64,000 bases of DNA from Hydrangea macrophylla (lineage: Eukaryota; Streptophyta; Magnoliopsida; Cornales; Hydrangeaceae): positions 31,114,001-31,178,000 of the forward strand of contig CM066993.1 of NCBI GenBank assembly GCA_033977485.1, given 5' to 3'. Numbering within the stretch: position 1 is the stretch's first letter; each line of letters opens with the position of its first letter. The notes below the pieces were generated by a model, which worked only from the letters and a program-made list of their open reading frames with translations, was not told where the DNA came from and did not search any database. This document shows, piece by piece, positions 1 through 11,800 of this stretch. The position numbers and the translations under genes are program-made.

Positions 1-655
1 GATGATCGCCATAAAAATCATGAATTAAAAGCATTTCTAACCTCACTTTTCTATTTTTACAAAATCAGTTCACTATTATGTCCACTATTCCTAGCAAGCA
101 TGTTTTAACTTTTATTCTTTGATTAGATGTTAGTTGTACGCACATCCACGCATATATAACAAATATATGTAACTATTAGAACCCCTAATTGATTCACACA
201 GTACATAAACTCTTTACTTACTGAATTAGAACTTAAACATCATCTCTGTTCTCTGTCATACTTCGATCGATCGACAGAGTTTCGATCGCTCGAACCTTTC
301 GATTGTTGAACTTTCAATTTCACTGAATGATTTAAAAAAATTTACAGAATAATATAAAATTAAAGTTTATAATTTTAAAAAACCTTTAAGACTGTGAACA
401 GAACACCTAGACAGAGAATCGGTCTCGATCGATCGAAATCAATTCGATCGCTTGAGAACTGAGAGGTTCAATCAATCAAATATGCTTCGATCGATCGAAC
501 CCATCATGCATACAATGCAATCATAGATTTGTATTTTGCTACGAGACTACTGCAGAAACAGATCTGTGACGATGCAGTTTCAAAAACAATTCTAAAATCA
601 ACATGTAAATCAAAATTAGTGTTCCAAAATGCATCTATAGATCCAAACAAGTGTG
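1..655 (-). mobile_element. Leader (5' internal region) of a minus-strand LTR retrotransposon
   Basis: This is the sequence just downstream, on the minus strand, of the PBS at 656-667. It should be the untranslated leader of the element whose 5' LTR is 670-2184; gag would lie left of the window. No coding region is convincing here. Two groups of TCGATCGATCGA-type words sit at about 263-305 and 424-500, repeating the word found near the LTR promoter. With no protein visible, the superfamily is open; Ty1/copia is a guess from the LTR terminus and the tRNA-iMet PBS. Confidence 0.55.
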
Positions 656-667
656 GCTCTGATACCA
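656..667 (-). other. Primer-binding site, tRNA-iMet type
   Basis: The minus strand reads TGGTATCAGAGC, the standard plant PBS complementary to the 3' end of initiator tRNA-Met. It lies two bases from the LTR edge at 670. This fixes the element as minus-strand and the LTR as a 5' LTR. Confidence 0.85.
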
Positions 668-1024
668 ATTGTAGGAAAAATAGGCTTAAATTTTGTTTTA
701 AACACAGTGGAAAGATTAAGTTACAAAAACTTATTGGTATGCACGGACCTACTACTTATTAAATCTATAGATGCGTATACAAAAGGGGAAGAAGAGTTTA
801 TACCTCTGGTCTTGAACCCAATTCTGATTGTCTTCTTCCTTGATTGTGCAGCAACCTCCACTAGGTTGTCTTCACCCTTATGTCTCCTATGAGTGCTTCC
901 TGGAGAAGCTAGAGATGGTGGAATCTCTAATGGAGAGAATAAGAAGGTTTGGGAACCCTAAAATAGTTTCTGCAGCTTCTGGTTTGTAAAGATGACGAAC
1001 TCTTTTTTTCTGGACGCAGCTGCC

Positions 1025-1034
1025 CTATTTATAG
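1025..1034 (-). promoter_or_regulatory. TATA box of the minus-strand LTR
   Basis: The minus strand reads CTATAAATAG, a strong plant TATA box. It is followed by a purine/CT-rich leader-like stretch down to 670 and preceded by the TCGATCGATCGA cluster. Confidence 0.6.
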
Positions 1035-1060
1035 ATTCCCAAAATCGACCTTACGTTTTA

Positions 1061-1170
1061 TTGATCGAAGTGGATTCGATCGATCGAACCTTCGATTGAT
1101 TGAACCGTGTTCGATCGATTGAACCTGCCAAGACTTCAATCAATCGAGACTCTTCGATCGATCGAACTCG
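1061..1170. repeat. TCGATCGATCGA palindrome cluster upstream of the TATA box
   Basis: At least five variants of TTCGATCGATCGAAC occur within 110 bp. Several (CGATTGATTGAA, TTCAATCAATCGA) are what C-to-T change at CpG would make from the intact word. The cluster starts about 30 bp upstream of the TATA box. Confidence 0.7.
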
Positions 1171-2184
1171 TCTCGACAAAATCTTCTTGTGCCTTTCCAA
1201 GCATCCTAGTAGAGCTAAGAGTGGGACCTCCTAGGCTCTTTATTATTGGCTCAGACCAGTTGTTAATTTCCATGACCAAACTCTTTGATCAGCAAACTAA
1301 CTAGCTGGTCAGTTAACGTTTACTCCACTATAAAACGATAACTGAACTCCAATGCAAAAGAACATATCCAAAGCGATAATTAGACTTGTATCGTGTACTA
1401 ATGTTCCTCTACCGTCAGCATTCATAATCATATTCAGGTAGTTGGATAACTGTTAATGTCAACCTGAATGATGATCCTTGAGTCCCATTCAACTCTCATG
1501 ATTACCAAACATGTTAATAACTACTTATCAACAAGACTGCGGTTCTCAGTAATCAACTTGGTGCGGTTCTCAGTAATCAACTTGGTGACATTCTCAAGGG
1601 AGTGCTTACTCTTTAACATAGGGTAGATTCTATCTTGACAATATATGTTCACAACCTTGTGAACATGAGATACCCAAGATACCCAGGTGTTGATCTTTAA
1701 GACCTCACTGATTGGTAAGTCAAAGCAGCCACATCCACAGTCTGCGTTCATAATTGTCTCAAGATTGAGAACACGAACTTTATACAAGTTATGAGTTCCT
1801 ATCGACTGTTGACAATCTTAAGTTTTAATAGGAAAACTCTGGTCCGTCAATGCACTATAAGCACCAACATATTAACTAAGAGCTATACTCTAGTGATTGA
1901 GATACATCACTCCATCCAATGGTAGTTAATCATGCTACAGTGTAGACCTGATGAGATTCTCCAGTCTCATCATCCACTATGACAAATTCTAAGTATCAAA
2001 GAATAGTTATTCGTATCTCGCATGTATGCATCTCATACACACACGAATTACTTACTATGATACTTATGGATTAACAATCATCTCATGAAAGAAACATACA
2101 TAATGAAATGTAAAGTTGATATCCATATATTAAAATGTCAATGTCTCATACATATAGTAATGGTTTGAGGGCACAAATCCAACA

Positions 2185-2860
2185 AATACTTACGCGGTGT
2201 AGACACTTATATGATATAGAACATAACCTCCTTCTTATGATTCCCAAAGCTATCACTCACATGTGATCACATTAAGTCAACCTACCTAGGCACCATGACA
2301 AGGATGTATGCTTTGTGTTCACAAAGGTATACACCGCAAATCTTGTTTGTTGGTCCAAAGTTATTGGAGTATGAAAACCTGCTAGACATTATGATTATCA
2401 TCATCAGATACACCAGAAATACCCAGATATACCAGTTTCTCTCAGAACTCTGTCCAAACTACCCAAAAATGTCGAAATATACCTGTTTCTCCTGAAAATC
2501 TCTTAGAAATGCCCAGATATATCAATTTCTCCCAAAAGCATTGTCCAAGTTTCTCATAAAATACATGATTCTCCTATAAAATTTGTCCAAATCTCCCAAA
2601 TTAAATGCCCAGATATACTAGTTTTTCCCCGAAACACTGTCCAAGTTTCCCAAATTTCCTAGAAAATATTTGTTTCTCCCATAAAATTTGTCCAAATCTC
2701 CCAAAAATTCCCAGATATACCCGTTTCTTCCAGAAATCCTGTTCAAATCACCAGAAACTCTAAAATATTCTAGAAATTTCCCCAAAACTCCTAAATACCC
2801 TGGAAGTTCATCTTTCTCCCATGGTGATCACTCTGGAAAGTAAAGTTAGCATACTCTGTA
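2185..2860. repeat. Decayed tandem-like flank rich in TTTCTCCCAGAAA and CCCAGATATACC words
   Basis: No gene is visible. From about 2400 to 2800, phrases such as CCCAGATATACC, TTTCTCCC and TTGTCCAAATCTCCC recur at irregular spacing of roughly 100-130 bp, like an old minisatellite with many substitutions. The first ~200 bp carry no recognisable signal. It could be flank or the decayed leader of the Tat element to the right. Confidence 0.45.
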
Positions 2861-3299
2861 TGACTAGGACCTTACTTGCTTAGCTACTATTTGTTAGCAG
2901 TAGGAGCATCATATAGATTAGGGCTCGCATCCGCATGCTTGTCTCATCAGTCTGCATACACTGTCTCAGTCAGTATGTACACAAGTCTGTCCATGCTGGT
3001 CAACATCATTCTCACAATCTGTCTAATCGTCACTATCAGGATCTAATACACTTTTTCTCTTGAATCTGTATGTCAATATAGATTCCTAGAGTCAACCACT
3101 AGGATCCTTGTCCTGGGTCAGAAGTTCAAACAATCGTTTGGTCAGAATTAGTACACCAAGAGCTTTCAACATAAATCAGGAGGAATTGAAAGCTAAAGTC
3201 ATTTAGTTGGGAGCAACCATAAACCAGTAGTCTGATAGCCTGGCCTAAGTCTTGAAATTCATGGAAGAACTGAAGTAGCAACAGCCACAATACCAACTT

Positions 3300-4080
3300 G
3301 GTTCCCACCACCACCACCAGGTTTCATGCCACCGCCACCGCCACCGCCTGGATTTGTACCACCTCCCATTGCTGTACATTAGAATAATGAGGAAGAAGAA
3401 TGGTTTCATGGGGTCCCACCACCTATAAATGAGAAAGTTCCAAGAAAAGATGGACAAAGTCGATAAGCTAGAAAGTGTGTTGAGGAAGAGTAAAGGGGTT
3501 GATGACTACATGTTAGACTTAGAAAGGCCTTTTTGAGCCTATCAAGATGAAACTACCAGAAAGCTTCAAGATGCCTGCCATTGACCATTTTGATGGAACT
3601 GAAAACCTGAAAAGTCATGTAAGTTGTGCATGAGCATCTTCTAAACAATGGGCTACACCCATGAGCACATTGCTATGCTGTTCCCGTAAACTCTCGCAAA
3701 ATCTGCACTATCATGGTTCCTAACCTTGGAAGCCTCTAAAACTCGGGCATGCGAAGATATCATTCGGTTGTTTGTTGATCACTATTCCTATAACCAGGAG
3801 TTGGATGTCACGATAAGGGATTTGGAAACTACTCGGCAAAATAACAATGAATCTTTCGCTGTATTTCTGAGCAGGTGGAGGAATAAAGTGGCCTAAATGA
3901 GCCATCAGACGATTGAAAAGGAGTAGGTGAGAATGCTGATCTGGAACTTACAGCCATTCTATTATGAGAAGATATTCTATCAATTCATCTCTACCTTCAA
4001 AGTGCTATTTGAAATTGGAACCCGAATTGAAGATGATATCAGAGAAGGAAAGATTAAGAAAGAAGAGCTGCCAAGTTAGT
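3300..4080 (+). pseudogene. Tat-type gag, decayed
   Basis: Gag packages the element RNA into virus-like particles. A proline-rich stretch (runs of PPPPP and PGF, about 3300-3375) comes before the Gag core. About 3545-3620 reads like the start of a Tat Gag core (LPESFKMPAIDHFDGT). About 3660-4075 carries the familiar run ALSWFLTLEASKTRACEDI, the SYNQELDVTIRDLETT region and FLSRWRNKVA. At least four in-frame stops and some frame changes break it, including TAG or TGA near 3390, 3535 and 3895. It is non-functional. Lineage assignment is from memory of family motifs. Confidence 0.7.
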
Positions 4081-4309
4081 CGAATAGGCCCAGCTACTCT
4101 CGAAACACCCCGGATGTCAATACCCTTAGCCACCAACCCATGGCATACCCTCCAAGGTGGTGCCAATCCTCTAACCAAGCCAACACCTCCAACTGTCCTT
4201 TACATAAAAAGCCTTCTCGTAACTTTGCCAAGCTAGAAATCTCTCTCTCCTCAGCCCTAGATCGCCTACTCAAGAAAGTCCACCTCCAACTACTTTAACC
4301 TCAAAACAC

Positions 4310-4620
4310 CCTACCACCACTGAGTTGTGATGTGTCCAAGCACTACGCCTACCACCAAGCCCCTGGCCATAATACCGATGACTGCATGTGCCTCCGCCAC
4401 GATATACAAGACCTCGTCGACCAAAATATCATTGAGCTACCTCCAAATCAACCCCATGTCACCCGAAATCCCCTGCCAAACCACTAAAACATTACCCTCA
4501 TTGAGTCTAGCCTCATATCCTTCAACCCTATCGCGTATATCACCCCCCTAGGACAACCACTATACCTCATTGAGATCCCAAATTATGCGGGAGTTCATCT
4601 GATCGAAGGAGAGGACAATG
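4310..4620 (+). pseudogene. Tat-type Gag C-terminal zinc-knuckle and linker region, decayed
   Basis: The reading around 4325-4450 has the pattern C-(x)n-H-x3-GH-x4-C (HYAYHQAPGHNTDDC) followed by DIQDLVDQNIIELPPNQP, as between Gag and protease in Tat elements. Downstream to about 5150 the frame is weakly readable (an acidic, lysine-rich linker) with several stops. No function is retained. Confidence 0.5.
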
Positions 4621-5159
4621 ATTAGCAACAATAGGTGGATGATGATTTATTTTTTCTAGAGGAACATGACTTAAGGGTAGTGGACGTCAAATGGTACGAC
4701 CTGAGTAATGAAACTAATGCCTCCATTTGGAATAAGCCAGAAAATCCATTTATAAGTATTGAATGTGATTGATTCAAAGATGATGGAACTATTGAAGGGC
4801 CTACCACTACTAAAATTGACCACTTGACTAGGTCGGGTCGTCAATACCAACCACAGTAGCCTGCCAATGAAGCTCTTGAGAAAGAGCCGATCAAGAATAA
4901 GGGAAAAGAAAAGATGGAGGAGGTCATCGAGGAGGATAATGAGTTGATAAAGTAGTTGAAGAAAACCCAAGCACATCTCTCAATGTGGGACCTTATGGTA
5001 ACTTTCTACAAGCATAGGCAAGCTGTGTTGAATGCCTTAGCTAGGATTGAGGTCCCCATTGACACTACACCAGAACATATGGTAGCTTTCTTGGGAACAC
5101 TCGCCCCTAACCCAATTATTACTTTCTCCAATGAAGACTAACCACTAGAAGGGTTTACA

Positions 5160-5450
5160 CACAACAAAGCTTTGTATATCACTGTCGAGTGCAAGGGACA
5201 ACAAGTACCATTCTGTTTGGTAGATACGGGTTCTGCCTTGAATGTCTATGCTCTAAGAACCACCACTACCTTGGGGGTCAGTATCCTAGACATCACTCTA
5301 TCCGTACAATCTATAAGGGCTTATGACAATACCAAGAGGACTGTGATTGGGACTGTTTCTCTCCAAATTCACTGTGCACCAAATGATCAAGTACGTTCAC
5401 AAGAAAGAAGTGAAAATCATCCTCGAAAATAGTTAGGGAAATGAAGCCTT
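5160..5450 (+). pseudogene. Tat-type aspartic protease, decayed
   Basis: Retroviral-type aspartic proteases cut the polyprotein. The reading from 5172 has the active-site triad DTG (codons 5223-5231) in LVDTGSALNVYAL, then the RAYDNTKRTVIGTVSLQI segment typical of this family. The frame is lost soon after, about 5432. The triad is intact, but the surrounding polyprotein is too broken to express. Confidence 0.7.
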
Positions 5451-6440
5451 TCCAAAATACACTCTTATCTTTGAAATCCAAATTCCTGAACTGGAAGAAG
5501 GGGAAATCGGAGGATTCTTCATAGAAGAAGTCCACATGATTATTGATGAAGATAGGTTCCTTGAGATCCACTCTGCAGTAGTCAATATCTTCCAAAAATG
5601 AATTACACCCCTGAAATGGGATTGGGCCGATGTCAATAAGGGATCCGTGAGTTCCCTCAGATTGAAGGACAACAAGGCACCTTTGGGTTCGGGTACAAGC
5701 CCACGGAAGAAGACATCGAGTTGCAGAAGCTATGGAAGAAGAGAGTGAGAAGTCTCATACCATACCAAAAGACCCTGGATGGACAATTCATCAAGGAAGG
5801 AGATGATTCCCCTACTACTTTCAGAGCCTTGGATCCATCAGGCTACGGGAAAGAGGTATCCTAGCCTTAAAATCTTTGCTAATTGTAAAAGCCCCCCCCC
5901 CCCCCCCCCCTATCAAGATACGTTCTATTCAAAAAAAGTTGTTAAGACCCCAAAGGAAGACTGGTTAAAGTATATGGACACCAAAGCTATCGAGAAAATG
6001 TGGGAAGAACTTGCTTAAGGAAAGGAAGAAAAGAGGGCCAAGAGCCAAGATGATCAGATCATACCAACTGAGGAGGGTCTGAGCAACCAGGCTGTAGAGT
6101 CATCTATCTATGTCTCCCTATCCCCTATTTCACTGGAGTCTGTACTTCTAATTATCGAGTCTGTATCAAAGTCAGCCGCTGTAGGCCCATTGGTGTTTAA
6201 TGTAATCACTCCACCTGTTATGAATGAAATGAAAGACGAGTATGCTTACTCCTCTGTGGCTAATGATTATGAATGTATAGATCGCTTTGAGGATCTCCCA
6301 ATTAAACTTAAACAACTATTTGAAAAACCACCTACTTATGAAATAACTGAAGATACTTTATCGATAACCTAGGTGAAAAGGATAATCCACAAATTGTGCA
6401 AATTGGCTTAATGCTAAATAAAGAAGGAAAAAAAACTAAC
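5451..6440 (+). pseudogene. Protease-RT linker of the Tat element, decayed
   Basis: Readable pieces include LGSGTSPRKK around 5685, a frame at 5779-6018 and another at 6190-6372 (acidic, starting near VFNVITPPVMNEM). These match the variable spacer between protease and RT in Tat elements. A run of 19 C at 5892-5910 encodes a short proline run in one frame. I see no other domain. Confidence 0.45.
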
Positions 6441-7530
6441 TCTCTTGCTAAAAGAATTCAAAGATGTTTTTGCTTGGTCTTACGAGGACATGCCTGGGAT
6501 CGATCCCGACATTGTCGAACATCATATTCCCCTTCTCCCCGATTCTAAACCCGTCAAGCAGAAACTAAGGCACATGAGAATGGGAACTCAAGGTCAAAGA
6601 AGAAGTAGAAAAGCAGTCTAAAGCAGGGTTCATCATTGTCATAGAGTATCTAAAACGAGTTGCCAGCATCGTACTAGTCCCTAAGAAGGATGGGAAAGTT
6701 CATGTGTGCGTCGAATTCTGCGATCTAAATAAGACCAGCCTAAAGGATGACTTCCTACTCCCCCACATCGATGTACTGGTAGCCAACATTGCAGATCACG
6801 AGCTGTTATCATTCATGGATGATTTCTCAGGGTATAAGCAGATCTTAATGGCACTAGAAGACTAGGAAAATGCAACCTTCACCACCCCGTAGGGAACTTA
6901 CTACTTCAGGGTAGTGCCTTTCAGACTAAAAAATGACAGGGCAACCTACCAAAGGGCCGCTACTACCTTTCTACATGACATAATTCACAAATGGAAAATG
7001 TTTGGGACATACACTTTTTGTCACACTTTTGACACACTATGCATTAAACACATGTACTTTGTGCTGTTTGAATTTTTCACACTTTTTTGTGCACCACTTA
7101 CACAACATAGTGTACATGCATTTAAAGATGAGTGTCAAAAAGTGTGTCAAAAAGTGTGTATGTGTAGCACTACTCTTCATAAATAAGTAGAGGTATGTGT
7201 GGATGATATGATTGTAAAATCCAAAGATCGAGAAGGACACTTGGTGGTGTTGGAGAGATTTTTTGAAAGCTTACGCAAATACAAACTGAAACTAAATCCG
7301 AAGAAGTGCACTTCAGTGTGACCTCTGGGAAGCTTCTAGGTTTTCTCATCATGCAAAGGGGGATAGAAGTAGACCCCTCCAAAATCAAGGCAATTCTAGA
7401 GATTGCTCCACAAAATGAGAAAGAAGTAAGAGGGTTCCTCGAAAGGATCCAATTCATCAACCGCTTTATCTCCAAACTCACGACTACATGTGATCCCTTG
7501 TTCCAGCTACTGAAGAAATGAGAGAATTTC
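6441..7530 (+). pseudogene. Tat-type reverse transcriptase, decayed and split by a MITE
   Basis: RT copies the element RNA into DNA. The N-terminal part reads FAWSYEDMPGIDPDIVEHHI (about 6466-6525). The palm motif is read as CVDDM (7195-7209), where Tyr is usual at the first position, followed by IVKSKDREGHL. The connection segment runs to about 7520. The MITE at 6993-7175 sits between IIHK and VEVCVDDM. Removing it with one target-site copy puts the flanks back in frame with a single stop, TAA, where the family normally has Glu. Further frameshifts lie between 6580 and 6910. Confidence 0.75.
6993..7175. mobile_element. Mutator-like MITE (183 bp) inside the RT
   Basis: The imperfect terminal inverted repeats both contain ACATACAC followed by CACTTTTTGACAC-type sequence: left end about 6993-7042, right end about 7130-7175. 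The flanks are 9 bp direct repeats with one mismatch, TTCACAAAT (6984-6992) and TTCATAAAT (7176-7184), the size expected of Mutator-like elements. It has no coding capacity. Excision in silico restores the RT alignment, which supports the boundaries. Confidence 0.75.
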
Positions 7531-7539
7531 CAGTGGGAT

Positions 7540-8065
7540 GACTAATGTCAAACCGCCTTCGATAAAATAAAAAATTACCACCAAAATCCACCTGTCCTTT
7601 TACTACCTACCCCTCATAAGCCTTTGCTTCTTTACCTATCAGTCTCTGAAAATGCCATGGGATGCATGCTAGCCCAAGAAAAAGAAGAGACCCACTCCGA
7701 AAAAGCCATATATTACCTTAGCAAGAGGATGACTGGGTATGAAGTCAACTACTCTACCCTCGAAAAAACATGTTGGGCTTTAGTTTGGTGCACTCGCCGA
7801 CTAAGACACTACATGCTAGCCTTTCCAGTTATGCTCATATCTTGCATAGATCCTCTAAAAAATCTCTTTGAAAAACCCGCCCTAACCGGTCACATATCCC
7901 GTTGGTTACTTCTACTATCTGAATTCGATATCAAGTATGTAATAAGCAAGTTGGTAAAAGGGATAACTATAGCTAAGCATCTCGCTGAACATGCTATTGA
8001 TTCTGAGGAAAATGGAAACTTTTTGTTCCCAGACGAAAATATCATAGAAGTTAAAGAAGAGTAGT
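7540..8065 (+). pseudogene. Tat-type RNase H (first), decayed
   Basis: This domain degrades the RNA strand of RNA:DNA hybrids. The frame 7624-8064 is open for 146 codons and reads LYLSVSENAMGCMLAQEK, then YYLSKRMTGYEVNYSTLEKT and RRLRHYMLAF, the standard Ty3/gypsy RNase H run. It ends next to the second RNase H. The catalytic first Asp expected before the MGCML segment is not seen (Ser/Glu instead), so activity is doubtful even apart from upstream breaks. Confidence 0.7.
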
Positions 8066-8440
8066 GGAAGTTGCATTTCAATGGGGGCAGCCAACATGAA
8101 AGGATACAGAGTGGGGATGATTCTGGTATCACCAAATAGGGGCCACACTCTACTAGCAGTCAAGCTCAAGTATAACTCCACTAATAATACCGCTGAATAC
8201 GAGGTGTGCATTTTGGGGATGGAAGCAGCCATAGAATTGAAGGTTTAGAAATTGGACATCTTCGGAGACTCAAATGTCGTTATATCATAGGCCAGAGGAG
8301 AATGAAGGGTGAAGGAACAAAGGTTGAAGCCCTACCATGATCATCTCAATGGACTAAAGAAGCAATTCAAGAGCATAGATTCTTTTACCTACCCAGGGAA
8401 GAGAACTAATTAGCAGATTCATTGGCTACCTTAGCCTCCA
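8066..8440 (+). pseudogene. Second (archaeal-type) RNase H of the Tat element, decayed
   Basis: Tat elements carry a second RNase H between the first and the integrase. Readings here, over two frames, give FNGGS at the start, then MILVSPNRGHTLLAV, KYNSTNNTAEYEVCILGMEA and LDIFGDSNVV. These match the conserved D/NG-S, E-Y-E and D-S-x-V blocks. A frameshift near 8095 and stops near 8247 and 8290 disable it. Its presence is the main reason for calling this element Tat-type. Confidence 0.7.
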
Positions 8441-8589
8441 TGATCAAAATCCCCATAGGAGTCAAGATGATGCCCCTGGAAATTGAGCACTAATATGAGC
8501 CATCATTCAACATGATCGCCGCAATCGAAGAAGAGGAAATAGAATTGCCATGGTATTAGGATGTATAAGACTTCATAGAAAAAGGAGCA

Positions 8590-9381
8590 TATCCTTATGA
8601 GTCTATTAAGAAAGATAAAAGGGCCACAAGAAGTTTTGCTGCATAGTTCATCATTTGTGGAGGAAAACTGCCAAAGAAAGGGTATAACGGTCACAACTTG
8701 ACATGTTTTTTCGAAAAGAATGCCAGAAAGATGTTGGAAGAAATACACGAAGGGATGTGCAGTCCCCACATGAATGGTCACATGCTAGCTAAAAAGATTA
8801 TAAGACAAGGGTACTACTGGACAACATTGGAAAAAGATTACTATGAGTATGTAACAAGATGCCACAAATGCCAGATTCATGCGAACATGATGCATGTATC
8901 GCCATCTCTACTCTGCAGCATGACCTCTCCATGGCCATTCTCAACCTGGGGATCAATATCATTGGCAAAATTATTCCAAAAGCCTTCAATGTGAACCGAT
9001 ACATCCTGGTAGCCATTGACTATTTAACAAAATGGGTTGAGGCTACGTCCTCAACAAGTTAGGGGCCAAGGAAATGGTCAAGTTCATCAAGAAAAATTGC
9101 ATTTGTCGCTATGGGGTCTCTCATGAGATCATCTCGGATATGGAAGCCATTTTAAAGCAGAAGTCAGGGATCTACTTGAGAAATACAAAATCACTTATCA
9201 TAAGTCATCACCATACATGCCATAAACCAACGAGGTAATCAAAGCCACAAACAAGAATGTCAAAACCATACTATAAAAATTGGCTGATACTTACAAAGAT
9301 TGACATGAGAAGCTACCGTTTGCACTTTAGGGTACAGGACATCGATAAGGACATCTACAAGAGCGACTCCTTATTCACTGG
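8590..9381 (+). pseudogene. Tat-type integrase, 5' part, decayed
   Basis: Integrase inserts the cDNA. The zinc-binding HHCC part is readable at 8698-8900 (EIHEGMCSPHMNGHMLAKKI, then CHKCQIH). The core follows as IIGKIIPKAFNVNRYILVAI and DYLTKWVEATS (about 8965-9055), then SRYGV/IISDMEA-like sequence near 9120. The sequence breaks at 9381 in the phrase TRATPYSLV, where a solo LTR is inserted, and continues at 12384. Several stops and frameshifts are present. Confidence 0.75.
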
Positions 9382-11666
9382 TGTGGATATCGCAATTTTT
9401 CCTACCCACAACTTTTTCTTTTAAAGTTCTTTTAAATTTCAAATTCAGAACAAATGAGTTGCCACTTAATTTTTAAAAGGAAAAATTAAGAAACCATTTT
9501 TAAAGCAAACTGATCTTTTTAGAAACCAGAGATTAACTAGGTCCGGGGATTATGGAATGAGAGAGGAAGGAGCTCGTCGGACTAAAACACCTTTCTCATC
9601 CTATCTTGCGATAGGCCTCTACTCAACATCCTTTTAATCGAATTATTAATTTAAATGTGCCCTCAACTAATACATATGTATATGTATACATTACACAAAC
9701 ATGTCAAAATGGTGTAAAATTACCAATCTACAAAATATCATTTAAAAGCCAAGTAATTCAAGTAGCAAGCAATATGATATGCAATAAAGAACAAGAGAAC
9801 TTACCCGGGATCCAGTCGCGGATATTAAACATGCAATGCATGCGATTTAAATAAAAACTAGGAAAAGAGTCTCTAATCCATATATACAAGTAAAGCAAGA
9901 CCTAATTCTAAGGTGTCGCGCGTTAAGTTGAAAAATTGATAAAATAAAGATAAACTAAAGAGGAGTTCAAGAAATCATACCTTAATAGCGCTACAAAACA
10001 AAGGGTTAGTCCACATGATATACAATATATAAAGTTGGATCTTAAATAACAATCCTAGACTTCTGGCTTAAATCTATCAAACGAAATTAAATCTAAAGCA
10101 ACCAAGTTAATTATAAGTGTCAAGCCATATGAATATGTACATGAAAGGAATAAATTATTGGAGTACTCAATGATTTAGATCACTTAAACTTTGAATTCAA
10201 GCTTAGATAATCATTATTGAAACAAGGTTTGAACCCTAAGTCATAGAAAAGTCATTTGGACCATTATTTACAAAGTTGGTCAAATCTGTCATAAAATTCT
10301 GAAAATTGCAGAGAGCAGACTAGATCTTTAAGAACATAAAAAGCATGCTTTCCATCGTTTGATCTTGATGATTTTTGGACACAAGATGCCTCTGTGTGTC
10401 TAGTTTCCAAATCAAAAAGAAAATCAAAGTTTCAACGGTTAGATCTCTAGGAAAAGGACAAACACCAGACATCACTCAGAGATGTACAACTCCCTGTCCA
10501 GAGATTTTGTTTGATTTTTTAAAAATAGCAAAAGATCATAAATGCTTTGTTCTTTTTAGGGTATCTTCCTAACACATTAATCTACTTAGAAAAAATTATT
10601 TTGGGTCACAAATACTTGATTAAGGTTCTGATTTGTTTATTTCAAAAGGGTGTTGCTGTTCTGGAACTCTGGGCAGATTGTAGTGTCTTCACAAAACTCA
10701 TGACCAAACCACTTTAAACATGAAATCTCCTTAAAACAAAAATTACAGTGGTAAAACATTGTGTTATTGACACTTTCCCGTTGGTTTCACTTGATTCCAA
10801 CTTTTATCAAAACCGGTTAGATTTTGAACTAAAAATCTTTGATCAAAACCGGTTTATGAATCCACTGTTTCATTGTCAAGTTCAACTTTTATTTGTTAAC
10901 CCCAACTATTAAACCATGAAGTTGGACTTAAACTAAACCATTTTCTCCTACCATTTGATGGTCATTGGAGGCTAAAGACCTTTATATTTGTTGATTTCAA
11001 ATGAAGTATGAATAGACTTCATGAATTCTTAAGATAATGAATCTAAACTATGGAGATGGGCTTAGACTCAAACTACTTTCTCCTACCATTTGATGGTCAT
11101 TGGAGATGAAGATATGACTAATACTCATGAGTCTCAAAGGAATATAGAAAGGATTCCATGAAACATCAAGCTAGAGGACCCAAGTCATAAGTATGGACTT
11201 GGATCCATCTATTTGCTTATAAAACGAAGTAATGATCAAACTTTGACTCCTATGTGAAGTATAAGCTTAAATGAGATTCAAAACATCAAACTCAAGAGCT
11301 TTCAAGAGAGATATTGAAGATCTCCAAGAATCTGAAAAGAAAAACATAAACAAGAAAAAAATAGAAGAAGGATCAAAGAACTAGGAAGCAAGGACTTCCA
11401 AGTTTACTTAACAAAACTCTAAAACTTAATCAAGAAAAACTAAATGACTTGATGATTAGAGGCAAAAAAGGAAGGAAAACACAACTAAGATTAGAGTGTC
11501 ACCTCCAAGACTATTCTCAAATTTCTATATTTTGAAGATCTTCCAAGTTCTTCTTCAAGCCCTCCAAAACTCTCTATCTCTTTCAAATATGTGTTGTTGT
11601 AGTGGTAGTCATTTCTTGTGTGCTGTATATTTTTTTTTGTATATCCTCCCAAGGAAGATCCCTCTT

Positions 11667-11675
11667 CTTTTATAG
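11667..11675 (-). promoter_or_regulatory. TATA box of the Tat-type solo LTR
   Basis: The minus strand reads CTATAAAAG, followed by purine-rich leader-like sequence. The GC motif cluster begins about 130 bp upstream. Confidence 0.55.
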
Positions 11676-11800
11676 ACAAAAATACCAAGTATTCTCAGTG
11701 AATTCGGAGTAAAAGACAGGTGTAAATGCCTCATTTGGTGGTACAATACGTACTTCCTGAAAATAGACAGACTGCTGCACAGGGCGGTATTCAAAAATCT

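Larger units (their letters stand above)
670..2184 (-). mobile_element. 5' LTR of a minus-strand LTR retrotransposon
   Basis: This 1515 bp LTR begins on the minus strand with TGTTGGATTTGTGCCCTC (from 2184) and ends in CA next to the PBS. A TATA box lies at 1025-1034 and a palindrome cluster just upstream at 1061-1170. The sequence beyond 2184 starts AATAC, the expected target-site duplication; its partner is outside the window. A small minus-strand frame at 1521-1787 includes a short internal repeat and matches no family I know; it is probably fortuitous. Confidence 0.75.

Noticed and set aside
1521..1787. 88-codon minus-strand frame
   Set aside because: It lies upstream of the TATA box within an LTR and has no family match; probably chance.
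3126..3457. Trp- and His-rich minus-strand frames
   Set aside because: They are antisense to the proline-rich Gag repeat and reflect its simple sequence.
4622..5675. Minus-strand frames in the Tat region
   Set aside because: They are opposite to readable Tat gag-pol sequence; shadows of the plus strand.
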